Below are positions 47,355 to 55,637 of a stretch of 64,000 nucleotides of DNA, in pieces. How positions within the stretch are numbered: position 1 is the first letter of the stretch; each line of letters starts with the position of its first letter. The stretch is taken from NCBI RefSeq assembly GCF_009827495.1, contig NZ_WTZA01000001.1:186001-250000 (forward strand), written 5' to 3'. The notes beneath the pieces were generated by a model. It was not told the DNA's origin. It did not search any database and was given only the letters and a program-made list of their open reading frames with translations. The position numbers and the translations under genes were made by a program. The stretch is from Tsuneonella aeria. GTDB taxonomy: Bacteria; Pseudomonadota; Alphaproteobacteria; Sphingomonadales; Sphingomonadaceae.

Positions 47355-47815
47355 GTTTCGATCGCCGCATCCGGGTCACGAACCTGGATCAGGCCGTTCG
47401 AAACCATGGACATGACCGGTTCGTCGTTCTGGTTGAAGACGGTGAGCCGGGACTTGAAAATGCCCATCTCGGGCCGCGACTCGCTGCGCCGCTTCTCGAG
47501 GACAGTTGATTCCACCCGCAGCGTGTCGCCAGGGTACACGGGCTTGATCCACCGCAACTCGTCGATCCCGGGCGAACCGAGGCCGGCCTGGCGGTTTTCT
47601 TCCATGTTGCGGACCAGCATCGACATCGTCATCGCGCAAGTGTGCCAGCCGCTTGCGGAGAGCCGGCCGAAATGCGTCTTCGCGGCTGCATCGTCGTTGA
47701 GGTGGAAGGCTTGCGGATCGTATTTTTTCGCGAACTCGACCACTTCCTCTCGCGTGACCTCGTACCGGCCAAACCGCGCCTTGCGGCCGACTTCGATGTC
47801 TTCAAAATAATCCAT
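47351..47815 (-). CDS. MaoC-like dehydratase
   Basis: Hotdog-fold protein of 154 residues of the MaoC/(R)-specific enoyl-CoA hydratase group. FEDIEVGRKARFGRYEVTREEVVEFAKKYDPQAFHLND at the N-terminus carries the catalytic Asp/His pair (DPQAFHLND), and SASGWHTCAM follows. The family hydrates enoyl-CoA in fatty-acid or PHA metabolism; the exact substrate is unknown. It starts only five bases after the His-rich outer-envelope gene and so may lie in the MerR-controlled operon, although its function fits that context poorly. Confidence 0.85.
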   Translation of the reverse strand: MDYFEDIEVGRKARFGRYEVTREEVVEFAKKYDPQAFHLNDDAAAKTHFGRLSASGWHTCAMTMSMLVRNMEENRQAGLGSPGIDELRWIKPVYPGDTLRVESTVLEKRRSESRPEMGIFKSRLTVFNQNDEPVMSMVSNGLIQVRDPDAAIET

Positions 47816-47820
47816 GCGCC

Positions 47821-49185
47821 TTAGTCCCCCAGGCTGAATCGTGCGAACACAGTGTAGCTGAAAGGACTGCGCCCATAATAGGGGTCGAGCGCCGCGGGCT
47901 TGGCATACGTTGCCGCCGATCCGCCAAGTGCGAGGTTCAATGGACCGAGAGGGACGCGATAGGCGTAGCCGGCCTGGAACTTCGTCACGCGAAACGGTTG
48001 ATCGTGGAGCGGGTCGTGGTGATCGGGAAAAAGTTCGTCGTTCTTCACGTTCTCGATCCTGCCGAACACCGTATGCCTGTCCGTCAGGTCGTAGTTCACT
48101 TCACCAAGCCACGCCGTCAGCGTTTTGCCGGGTTCGCGATCCTTGGCGCTGAATGCCGCCATCGCCGACAGCCCGCGAGCGTTGTTGTACTGGGCGGACA
48201 GGGTCGTCCGATGTTCGTCCTCCCCCGGATGCAGTTCTTCCGGCTGCTCGATTCGGCCGTGGCTTGCCTGCAGCAACCAGGCTGGCGAGGGCGCATAGCT
48301 CGCGCGCACGCTCCACGAATCCAGCCGGGGCTTTTCGATGTTCCAGCGATATTCGTCCGGCTCGCGCCCACGGAAGGTGCTGGCCTCAAGCTGCCAGCGC
48401 GGCGCCGCGACCCCGGCAGAGATCACGCCATAGGTGATGTGGGTGGAGTCGAACCAGTGGTGGGTGATGGGGGCTTCCGGATTATAGCGCGCGCTGGCCC
48501 GATGCATGAACGTGCTCGGCCCCAATGCCGGTTCCCCGACCGGCCCGCCGTAGATGAACGCGGTCGTCCCGTCCGCGATGTCGATATCGAGCCGGCCGAC
48601 CAACTCCATGAACAGGTCGTGGGGATGCTGCCGATCGACGAGCGCTTCGCCATACGCGACCTCACCCGTAGCAAAGAGGTTGGGATAGCCATCATGGCGC
48701 ATCAGCGGCTCCAGGCTCAACATCGTCCGGGCGGTGAACTTCCCGCCCTCGAACGGCGCCGAGATCGTCGCCATCGCCATGGACTGGACGTAGAACTTGT
48801 CGTCGCCGCGAACCCCGCCCTGGTCGGTGTAGACCGGCCAGAGGAAACCGTGTAGCATCAGGCTGGCATCGCCTCCCAATCCAACCATGGCGCCATGGCT
48901 CATCGTCTCGTTGGCGGGCACGCGCGCGGTGCCCGAACCCTCTCCGGAATGCGTGATACCGCCGTGTCCCGCACCGCGGTGAGACATCGCTGAATGGTCC
49001 ATCCCCGAATGGTCCATCCCCGCATGACCTTTCCCGGAATGGTCCATGTGGACGTGATCCGTCGGGGAGGCGGTCGGTGCGGCCGGTTCCGTCGCGGGCG
49101 TGTCATGGCCCGCGTGGCGGTCCTGGGCGAAAAGTGGGACGGGCTGGGCCAGGACGGCCGCGCCGAGAATCCATCGCGTTATCAT
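47821..49185 (-). CDS. His-rich envelope protein, probable metal-related porin
   Basis: Protein of 454 residues with a signal peptide (about 1-21, ILGAAVLAQPVPLFAQ). The next 70 residues are packed with His, Met and Asp in MDHSG-type repeats, a likely metal-binding region. The rest is rich in alternating strands with many Trp and Tyr, consistent with an outer-membrane beta-barrel, although the last residue is Asp rather than the usual aromatic. It is 21 bases downstream of the broken glutaredoxin-MauE gene and five bases upstream of maoC. Position behind the mer-like promoter suggests metal-induced expression. Confidence 0.7.
   Translation of the reverse strand: MITRWILGAAVLAQPVPLFAQDRHAGHDTPATEPAAPTASPTDHVHMDHSGKGHAGMDHSGMDHSAMSHRGAGHGGITHSGEGSGTARVPANETMSHGAMVGLGGDASLMLHGFLWPVYTDQGGVRGDDKFYVQSMAMATISAPFEGGKFTARTMLSLEPLMRHDGYPNLFATGEVAYGEALVDRQHPHDLFMELVGRLDIDIADGTTAFIYGGPVGEPALGPSTFMHRASARYNPEAPITHHWFDSTHITYGVISAGVAAPRWQLEASTFRGREPDEYRWNIEKPRLDSWSVRASYAPSPAWLLQASHGRIEQPEELHPGEDEHRTTLSAQYNNARGLSAMAAFSAKDREPGKTLTAWLGEVNYDLTDRHTVFGRIENVKNDELFPDHHDPLHDQPFRVTKFQAGYAYRVPLGPLNLALGGSAATYAKPAALDPYYGRSPFSYTVFARFSLGD
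48992..49051 (-). repeat. Tandem 15-base repeats encoding MDHSG-like units
   Basis: Four consecutive 15-base units, 48992-49006, 49007-49021, 49022-49036 and 49037-49051, with the first two nearly identical (GAATGGTCCATCCC). On the coding strand they encode pentapeptides such as MDHSG and HAGMD in the metal-binding part of the His-rich protein. Copy number may vary by slippage. Confidence 0.8.
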
Positions 49186-49206
49186 CGGTCGAAATTTCCA
49201 CGAATA

Positions 49207-49880
49207 TCAATGGTAGAAGATCATCCAGACCGCCATCGCGATCATGGCAAGGTTCTCGCTCAGTGACACGAACCCCAGGGGCACGTTGCTCGATCCGCCC
49301 ACACAGGCGCACTTGATCGAGCGCTTTTGCACGTAGACGGCGTAGAAGACGCTCACGGCCCCGATCGTGCCGATTACGAGCGCAACCGGAATCGACACCC
49401 AGTCGAGCGCCTGCGCGGCCATCAGCGTGCCGGCCAGGAACTCGAGGTACGGGTACGCATAGCTGTAAGGCACCCATCGTCTGGCGAGCAGGTCGTAGCC
49501 CAGGAACATGCTCGAGAACTTCTCGACATCCTGCAGCTTGAGCATGGCGAGAATGACCATCGCGAAGCTGACAAACCATTCGCCGGCGCGCACGGTGAAC
49601 GGGTTGCCGAACACCGCGTAGCTTACGGCGAGCGCCAGCGCCCCGGCCGCCGCGAAAACCGCCAGTACCGGGACGTAGCGTGTCGATCCGTCAGCCGGAA
49701 GCGGCTTGCCGAAGAACGCGCGAAGGTCGGTGTAGCCGCCGATTCGCCGCCCATCGATCGATCGTCCACCGTGTAGCCATGACGTTCGAGCAGCCATTTG
49801 GCCTTGATGCCATACGGACATGTATGGTCCGGCAGCGCCATGCGGGTGAGGCTTGCGGTCTTGGAACCTGTCATGCGCAT
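49207..49880 (-). pseudogene. Glutaredoxin-MauE fusion broken by internal deletion
   Basis: The N-terminal part, from ATG 49880 (or 49874), encodes a glutaredoxin-like start with LPDHTCPYGIKAKWLLERHGYTVDD. The C-terminal part, in another frame, encodes IDGRRIGGYTDLRAFFGKPL and a MauE/DoxX-type membrane region with about four helices and KCACVGGSSNVPLGF. The frame changes at 49754-49763, at a run of overlapping GATC repeats. About 25-30 residues normally found between the two glutaredoxin halves are absent. The deletion therefore removes part of the thioredoxin fold and shifts frame. The membrane half could still be made if re-initiated. Confidence 0.7.
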
Positions 49881-49881
49881 G

Positions 49882-49913
49882 CTTATAACCTCCGTACCAA
49901 GGTACGGAGTCAA
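49882..49913 (-). promoter_or_regulatory. mer-type operator/promoter
   Basis: Minus-strand -35 TTGACT (49908-49913) and -10 TATAAG (49882-49887) are separated by 20 bases, the long spacing used by MerR-family activators. The spacer holds a perfect dyad, CTCCGTACC-AA-GGTACGGAG, at 49890-49909. Its core, TCCGTAC-N4-GTACGGA, is the half-site pair of the classic mercury mer operator as I recall it. Transcription would begin about at the first ATG of the gene, so the message is leaderless or starts at ATG 49874. Confidence 0.8.
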
Positions 49914-49915
49914 GC

Positions 49916-50302
49916 GTGAAAGCGATGCGCATATCCGATCTGGCCGCTTCGGCCGGCGTCGGCGTGGAAACGGTGCGATTCTACCAGCGGAAAGGTCTGA
50001 TGCCGGCGCCGCGGGGCGAAGCCCGGGGCGGCCGTCGTTATGGCGCGGAGGACGCGCGGCGGCTGCGCTTCGTGCGGCGGGCGCAGGCGGCGGGATTTAC
50101 CCTTTCCCAGATCGCGGAACTCATAAACCTGGACCGCAGTGACGATCGCACGCGCGCGCGTACGATGGCGCAGGATAGAATCGCCGCGCTCGAGGCGGAA
50201 ATCGCGCGGCTCGAGGATGCACGCCGCGCGTTGGGCAAGCTGGCCCACGACTGCGCCCGCGGCGGGGCGGGACCATGTCCCATCCTCGCCGCCTTCGATT
50301 GA
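49916..50302 (+). CDS. MerR-family metal-type regulator lacking the first sensor Cys
   Basis: Activator/repressor of 128 residues. The winged-helix DNA-binding domain (about 5-75) shows MRISDLAASAGVGVETVRFYQRKGLM. A dimerisation helix follows, then a C-terminal CARGGAGPCPIL loop. This resembles the metal-binding end of mercury MerR (Cys 117 and 126 there), but no Cys occupies the position of MerR Cys 82: the segment reads LDRSDDRTRAR. Mercury binding in the usual three-Cys way is therefore not possible. GTG 49916 has GGAG six bases upstream, inside the operator, so it should repress itself. Confidence 0.85.
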   Translation: MKAMRISDLAASAGVGVETVRFYQRKGLMPAPRGEARGGRRYGAEDARRLRFVRRAQAAGFTLSQIAELINLDRSDDRTRARTMAQDRIAALEAEIARLEDARRALGKLAHDCARGGAGPCPILAAFD

Positions 50303-50304
50303 CG

Positions 50305-51105
50305 TTACAGCCGAGGCTTCAGGTTGTCTTTGCGGATGTCAGGTATGATCCGGTACCGCGCGATGATCAGGCTGAACACGCCGAACAGGATCAGGCCGAG
50401 AGCGACCAGAGGATAAATCACTCCATTATCGCTCAAGGCGACCAGCGCTTCGCCGAGGCCCTTTATCTCGCCTGACCGGGAGAACCATGCGCCCTTGATC
50501 AGCGACCACCCGATGAGCGCGAAGACGACCGCCCGCGAGGCATGGCCGGCGCGCCCGATCGGTTCGACATAGCGCGGCGCGCTGCCGCTGACGTGCTTCA
50601 TGAAATTGCCTGTGTAGGCGTTCTTGGCCTGCACCGCCGCGGCAACGAGGAAACCAAGGCCAACGAGTCCCAGCAGCACCGGTCCCATATCCCAGGTAAG
50701 CAGGCTGCCGGCCACCTCCTGACCGCTGCCGCCTTCGCCCGCGGACTGCTGCTTTTCTCCGGCGGCGAATTGGTAGGCGGTATAGGCGAGGACGAGGTGC
50801 GCGATCGCGCTTGCCGCTGCGCCCACGCGCTTTCCCTTGCCCGAGGCGTCGTCGCTATGACTCTCGATATTGGATGCCGCGTCGATTGCCTTGAATACCG
50901 CGTATGCGAGCAGGCCCAGGGCGACGAGGTAAAGAATAACCTCGCCCATCGGCGCATCCTGGATCATGTCGAACACGGCGGCCTGACCGTCGCCCGCCTT
51001 GCCGGCCGTCGACAGGGCCAGGTATCCCAGCAAAATATAAACCACCCCGCGCGCGGCGTAGCCTATGCGCACGAGCCAGCTGAACTTCTCGGACTTGTCG
51101 ACCAT
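50305..51105 (-). CDS. DUF1206 membrane protein
   Basis: Integral membrane protein of 266 residues with six hydrophobic segments arranged as three repeated pairs, each starting with an RxGYAARGVVYxLLG-like helix (residues about 12-32, again near 95-115 and 190-210). This three-fold repeat is the DUF1206 pattern. Function is unknown. ATG 51105 has AGGGGA upstream and fits better than the in-frame start at 51132. It is convergent with merR, two bases apart, and is not part of the metal cassette. Confidence 0.85.
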   Translation of the reverse strand: MVDKSEKFSWLVRIGYAARGVVYILLGYLALSTAGKAGDGQAAVFDMIQDAPMGEVILYLVALGLLAYAVFKAIDAASNIESHSDDASGKGKRVGAAASAIAHLVLAYTAYQFAAGEKQQSAGEGGSGQEVAGSLLTWDMGPVLLGLVGLGFLVAAAVQAKNAYTGNFMKHVSGSAPRYVEPIGRAGHASRAVVFALIGWSLIKGAWFSRSGEIKGLGEALVALSDNGVIYPLVALGLILFGVFSLIIARYRIIPDIRKDNLKPRL

Positions 51106-51163
51106 CGCGGCTATTCCCCTTTTCGCGCCCAACGTGCGAGTGCGTGGAAGGTGCCCAGCGCGA

Positions 51164-52264
51164 TCAGACGTTGAACTTGAACATCAACACGTCGCCGTCC
51201 TGGACGAGGTACTCCTTGCCTTCCTGCCGCAGCTTGCCCGCTTCGCGCGCGCCAGATTCGCCCCCCAGCGCGACGTAGTCGTCGAACGCGATCGTCTCCG
51301 CGCGGATGAAGCCCCGTTCGAAATCAGTGTGAATCTCACCCGCGGCCTGGGGTGCCTTGGCCCCGGCCGGAAACGGCCAGGCGCGCGCCTCCTTGGGGCC
51401 GGCCGTGAAGAAAGTCTGGAGGCCGAGCAGCCGGTAGCCGGCCTTGATCACCCGGCTGAGCCCGCTTTCGGTGAGGCCCAGGTCCGCAAGATACTCCGCG
51501 CGTTCTTCTACCGGCATGGTGACGAGTTCGCTTTCGATCGCCGCGGAAACAACAACCGCTTGGGCGCCTTCGGCCGAGGCTTTCTCGAACACCCGCGCGG
51601 ACAGGTCGTTGCCCTCGGCCGCATCGCTCTCAGCCACGTTGCAGACATACAGGACGGGCTTCGCGGTAAGGAGCTGCGCCTGACGGAACAGGCGTGCCTC
51701 TTCCTCGTCCCTCGGCTCCGTCAGGCGGGCGGGCTTGCCCTCGCGCAGCAGATCGAGCGCCTGGCCGAGCACGCTGGCGAGCACTTTCGATTCCTTGTCG
51801 CCGCCGGTGGCCTTCTTCGCGGCGGCGGGCACGCGCTTTTCCAGGCTTTCGAGATCCGCAAGCATCAGTTCGGTTTCCACCACCTCGGCATCGGCGATGG
51901 GGTCCACGCGGTTGCTCACGTGCTGGATGTCATCATCCTCGAAACAGCGCAGGACGTGCACGATCGCGTCCACTTCGCGAATGTTGCCGAGAAACTGGTT
52001 CCCCAGGCCTTCGCCCTTGCTCGCGCCCTTTACCAGCCCGGCGATGTCGACAAACCCAAGCTGCGTTGGGATGATCTTGGCGGACTTCGCGATGGACGCG
52101 ATCGTTTCAAGACGTTCGTCCGGCACCGCGACCTGCCCGACGTTCGGTTCGATAGTGCAGAACGGATAATTCGCGGCCTGCGCGGCCTGCGTTTCAGTGA
52201 GCGCGTTGAACAGGGTGGACTTGCCGACGTTCGGCAGGCCGACGATCCCGCAGCGGAAACCCAT
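51164..52264 (-). CDS. ychF: Redox-regulated ATPase YchF (Obg family)
   Basis: TRAFAC NTPase of 366 residues that prefers ATP over GTP and associates with ribosomes. Walker A GLPNVGKSTLFNAL is near residue 10; the G4 position reads NVAE rather than NKxD, explaining the ATP preference. DIAGLVKGASKGEGLGNQFL is the switch II region, and the C-terminal TGS domain holds FTAGPKEARAWPF and ALGGESGAREAGKLRQEGK. It stands alone with 59 bases to the DUF1206 start and is divergent from the TPR gene. Confidence 0.96.
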   Translation of the reverse strand: MGFRCGIVGLPNVGKSTLFNALTETQAAQAANYPFCTIEPNVGQVAVPDERLETIASIAKSAKIIPTQLGFVDIAGLVKGASKGEGLGNQFLGNIREVDAIVHVLRCFEDDDIQHVSNRVDPIADAEVVETELMLADLESLEKRVPAAAKKATGGDKESKVLASVLGQALDLLREGKPARLTEPRDEEEARLFRQAQLLTAKPVLYVCNVAESDAAEGNDLSARVFEKASAEGAQAVVVSAAIESELVTMPVEERAEYLADLGLTESGLSRVIKAGYRLLGLQTFFTAGPKEARAWPFPAGAKAPQAAGEIHTDFERGFIRAETIAFDDYVALGGESGAREAGKLRQEGKEYLVQDGDVLMFKFNV

Positions 52265-52364
52265 CTTCTGTACCTTGTGATGCGTGAAAGCGCGCGCCCT
52301 AGCGAGCCTGGGCGCGCTTGGCCAGCTTCACCAAATATTTGGGAGCGCGCGTTAGCCTGTGCAT

Positions 52365-53885
52365 ATGACCAATCGCATTACGCCCGCCGTGCTCGCTGTC
52401 GCGATGTTTTTTACCAGCGCCTGCGCCCCGTCGCCGGAGGAGTCGCTGGCCGAGGCGCGCGCCAGTTTCGCCGAGCACCGTTTCAGCGAAGCGCGCGTCC
52501 ACTTGCTCTCGGCAATCGAGGGCGGGGAAGTAGATGGGGCCGCGCTCGATTTGCTGGCGCGGACTCAACTGGAGCTGGGTGACGGGGAAGGGGCGATGAC
52601 GACGCTGGAACGGCTCCGCGCCATGGACCGTGCGCCGGCAGACGCCGCGATCCTGGCAGGGGATGCGCAGCTGCTGCGCGGGAAGCCGGATCTTGCCATC
52701 GCCAGCGTGGAGGGGCTCCGCACCTCCGAAGCATGGCGTGTTCGCGCGCTTGCCGCGCTGCGCGGCGGCGACCATGCAGGCGCCTCGCAGGCATTTACGG
52801 CCGGGGCGGCGGCAGACGGATCGCGGGCACGCCTGCTGGGCGAGGCCGCGCGCTACGCCTTGCTGCGCGGCGACCTGGAAGGAGCGCGGACTGCGCTTGC
52901 CGGCGCGCGCGGGAAGGACGAGCCGCTTGAGGCCATGCTCGCCGCCGGTGAGCTTGCTGCCGCCGAGGGGCGCCATGACGCAGCACTCGCCGAGTACGAG
53001 GCAGCCGGAAAGCGGTGGCCTGAAAGCAGGCCGGTCCTGCTGGGACGGCTGAGCGCCCTGGGTGACCTTGGCCGGACGACCGAGATGGCACCCCTGCTCA
53101 AGGCTGCCGCGGCACGCACGCCTGGCGACCCGTCGATTGTCTATCTCCAGGCCCGGCTCGCGGCAGCCGAGGGCGACTGGCAGCGAACCCGGTCCATTCT
53201 TCAGCCAGAGGAAGAGCGCCTGGACACGATGCCGCAAGCGCAGCTGCTTTACGGCCAGTCGCTTGGCGAGCTCGGCCTCCATCAACAGGCGATCGGGCAT
53301 TTTCGAGCCTATTTGCGCAGCCAGCCGGGCCGCCCGGCGGCTCTGCGGCTGCTGGGCCGGGCGCAGCTCGCTTCCGGCGATGCGCCCGCAGCGGTCGCCA
53401 CGCTGCGCCCGTTGGCCTCGGCACCGGGCGCGCGCGCCGGAGACGTCGCCTCGATGGCGGCTGCGACCAAGGCGGCTGGAACGCCCGATGCCGCACAGTG
53501 GCAGGCCCGGGCACGCGACGCTGGGGCACAGACGCTCGCCACGCGGTTGGCACAGGCTGACGCGGCGCTGCGCAAGGAGGATTGGTCGGGGGCGTCAGCG
53601 GGCTACCGCGCGATCCTGGGCATGACCGATGGACGCAACGCGATGGTGCTCAACAACCTGGCCTACGCCGAAGGGAGGCAGGGCAACCACGCCGTGGCGC
53701 ACGAACACGCGCAGGCGGCCCTGAAGCTCGCGCCTGGCAATGCGTCGGTGCTCGACACAGCGGGCTGGATCATGGTGGAAGGGGGGATCGACCGCGAAGG
53801 CGGCATCGCCCTGTTGCGCAAGGCGGCAGAGCTGGCGCCGCAGAACCCTGCGATCGCCCGGCACCTGGCGCTCGCCACCCGCTAG
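52365..53885 (+). CDS. TPR-repeat lipoprotein
   Basis: Protein of 506 residues with a lipoprotein signal peptide ending in FFTSAC. The remainder is built of tandem TPR-like helix pairs, for example ARASFAEHRFSEARVHLLSAIEGG near the start and NLAYAEGRQGNHAVAHEHAQAALKLAPGNASVLDTAGW near the end. It is Ala/Leu/Gly/Arg rich throughout. Such proteins scaffold envelope complexes, and TPR lipoproteins are often found with exosortase/PEP-CTERM systems, which fits the PEP-CTERM protein gene that lies convergent to it. ATG 52365 is preferred over GTG 52359. Confidence 0.75.
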   Translation: MTNRITPAVLAVAMFFTSACAPSPEESLAEARASFAEHRFSEARVHLLSAIEGGEVDGAALDLLARTQLELGDGEGAMTTLERLRAMDRAPADAAILAGDAQLLRGKPDLAIASVEGLRTSEAWRVRALAALRGGDHAGASQAFTAGAAADGSRARLLGEAARYALLRGDLEGARTALAGARGKDEPLEAMLAAGELAAAEGRHDAALAEYEAAGKRWPESRPVLLGRLSALGDLGRTTEMAPLLKAAAARTPGDPSIVYLQARLAAAEGDWQRTRSILQPEEERLDTMPQAQLLYGQSLGELGLHQQAIGHFRAYLRSQPGRPAALRLLGRAQLASGDAPAAVATLRPLASAPGARAGDVASMAAATKAAGTPDAAQWQARARDAGAQTLATRLAQADAALRKEDWSGASAGYRAILGMTDGRNAMVLNNLAYAEGRQGNHAVAHEHAQAALKLAPGNASVLDTAGWIMVEGGIDREGGIALLRKAAELAPQNPAIARHLALATR

Positions 53886-53918
53886 GGGAAGGATGGCAGC
53901 GCCAGGGCCGGATCGGAT

Positions 53919-54629
53919 TCAGGCGTAGGCGAGGGCCGGGGCGCCGGCAGCGCCGGTCGCCGCTTGGCGACGACGGCTGCGGAATGCCAGGGCCGCCGCG
54001 CCAAGGCCGAACAGGACAAGCATTTCCGGTTCCGGAACCGGCGTTCCGCCAGAGCTCGTGATCACAGCGCCGTTACCTGAACTGATCGGTCCCGCACCCG
54101 AGACCGACTGGTAGCGCACGAAGAAGTTGTCGAGCGTGAGCGAGGTGATCGGCTGGGCGAAACCCAGCGTCAGCGAACCGGAACCGATGTCGCCGGTGGT
54201 CACGCCGCCGTTCCCGCCGGCGCAGCTGTTCGATCCGCCAGCCTTGAAGCAGACGTCGACACTGCCGATGCCGTTCGGATAGCTGCTGCCGGTCAGCGCA
54301 TCGTTGTAGGTGCCGGTGCTTGAAGCCGTGGCGATCTGCGCGTCGGTGTCGAAGGCGAAGCTGGAGATGCGCGATTCGACGCCGGAGCCGGTTGTGTTGT
54401 TGACCGTGTAATCGAACGTGTAGCTCGTGCCAGTCACGCCGGTGAGCGTGAAAGTGGTCGAAGCGGTGAGGCCATCGACCATAGTGCCGCCCGAAAACCC
54501 GTTGTAGTTGAGTGTGAAGGTCGTGCCGACATCGTCAGCATCGAACGTGATCGGATCGGCCAGTGCGGGTGTTGCAGCGACCAGCGCGGCGAGCGCCGTG
54601 CCGACGAGAATGAATTTGGAACGGCGCAT
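53919..54629 (-). CDS. PEP-CTERM sorted surface protein
   Basis: Exported protein of 236 residues. A signal peptide covers about 1-24 (ILVGTALAALVAATPALA). The Thr/Ser/Gly-rich middle, beginning DPITFDADDVGTTF, looks like a beta-sandwich and includes one Cys pair (VDVCFKAGGSNSCAGG). The C-terminus is a PEP-CTERM signal: PVPEPEM, a hydrophobic helix (LVLFGLGAAALAF) and RSRRR, followed by an unusually long Ala-rich tail. Exosortase would cut at PEP for surface attachment; none is in this window. ATG 54629 has GGGGGAAA upstream. Confidence 0.85.
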   Translation of the reverse strand: MRRSKFILVGTALAALVAATPALADPITFDADDVGTTFTLNYNGFSGGTMVDGLTASTTFTLTGVTGTSYTFDYTVNNTTGSGVESRISSFAFDTDAQIATASSTGTYNDALTGSSYPNGIGSVDVCFKAGGSNSCAGGNGGVTTGDIGSGSLTLGFAQPITSLTLDNFFVRYQSVSGAGPISSGNGAVITSSGGTPVPEPEMLVLFGLGAAALAFRSRRRQAATGAAGAPALAYA

Positions 54630-54798
54630 TTCGGTTTCCCCCGGAAAGGTTTGTGCTGCCCAAATCGCAAACAAGTCCGCCGGCTCCAAGCGCCGCGTTG
54701 GCGGTGTGCCAGGTTAGGACGAGTTAGCGAACGCTGCCTACCTTCCTCCCGCGTGCAAAGCGCTTGCGCGGCGTGACGCGTGTTGTCAGACCGGCGCG

Positions 54799-55029
54799 AT
54801 GGGACGCGCCCTTTTTGCTTCGCTGGCCGTGCTCGCCCTGGGCGCGTGCGAAACCACCAACTCCCACGACTGGATCGGCGGGCCCGGGACGTCGTTCGAC
54901 CAGGCAGAGCGGACCTGCCTTGCCATGGTCGAATCGGTTGCGAAGGAAGCAGACCGCCGCGATTTCTTCATCGGGTGCATGCAGGCACTTGGTTGGACTC
55001 CCCGGCCGGGCGCTTCGATCGCAGTCTAG
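54799..55029 (+). CDS. Small putative lipoprotein
   Basis: Open frame of 76 residues with a signal peptide ending in ALGAC, so Cys about 17 may be lipidated. The mature part contains two further Cys (RTCLAMV, FIGCMQALGW) and a helix with EQ/AERTCLAMVESVAKEADRRDFF. No family is recognised. Its end overlaps the convergent CPBP protease gene by four bases. Size and the clear lipobox support a real gene, but no other evidence does. Confidence 0.6.
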   Translation: MGRALFASLAVLALGACETTNSHDWIGGPGTSFDQAERTCLAMVESVAKEADRRDFFIGCMQALGWTPRPGASIAV

Positions 55030-55637
55030 GCCGCCGGGCCCGGTTCGCAATAGCCCAGCCTGATGAGCTCGCGGTGGAGCGTCCGGAGCGCCCAGACGTC
55101 GTATAGCGCGTGCGCGACCATGACCGTCACCAGGCTCCCGGTCGCCCAGTAGACCGCGCCGAAGATGATCCCCGCGACGAGTATGATCGCCGTGATCAGC
55201 GGCCGGGCGAGGTGGATTGCCGCGAACCCGGCGGCCGCCAGCACGACGGCAAGCGCGGGATGCATCCAGTCGGTCAGCAATGTCTGCAAGCCGCCGCGGA
55301 ACACGGCTTCTTCCCCGATCCCGGCACACAGGGCCAGCCAGACATAATTCCGCATGCCCGTGCGGGCGGGAAAGATCTGCGCCATGCGCGCCTGCTGGCG
55401 CGCGGTATGTTCGAGGAAATCGGGAAACAGCCGGAAAACGGAGGCGAGAACCGCGATCAGCACGCCTCCGAAAACCAGCCCTTGCAGCACGGGCCGCCAC
55501 CCGAAATCCACGAAGTCGGCGACGTCGCGCCCCGAAAGCACCCACAGCGCCACGCCCGCACCGATCAGCAGCAAGGCCTGTGCAGCAAGGGCGAGCGCCA
55601 CCTTGCCAGGCGTCAGCGCGGCGCTTCCGTCAGCCAT
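55026..55637 (-). CDS. CPBP-family intramembrane metalloprotease
   Basis: Integral membrane protein of 203 residues of the CPBP (CAAX/ABI, Rce1-like) group. Several hydrophobic segments carry the catalytic motifs: Glu 109-Glu 110 with Arg 114 (GIGEEAVFRGG), His 142 (AAIHLARP) and His 176 (VMVAHALYD). These are the residues that bind metal in Rce1-type proteases. The bacterial substrates are mostly unknown. The start overlaps the pth stop region by eight bases, so it is likely expressed with pth. Confidence 0.88.
   Translation of the reverse strand: MADGSAALTPGKVALALAAQALLLIGAGVALWVLSGRDVADFVDFGWRPVLQGLVFGGVLIAVLASVFRLFPDFLEHTARQQARMAQIFPARTGMRNYVWLALCAGIGEEAVFRGGLQTLLTDWMHPALAVVLAAAGFAAIHLARPLITAIILVAGIIFGAVYWATGSLVTVMVAHALYDVWALRTLHRELIRLGYCEPGPAA

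Noticed and set aside
48992..49051. CRISPR-like or mobile repeat
   Set aside because: The 15-base units are contiguous, in frame and encode MDHSG pentapeptides, so they are coding tandem repeats.
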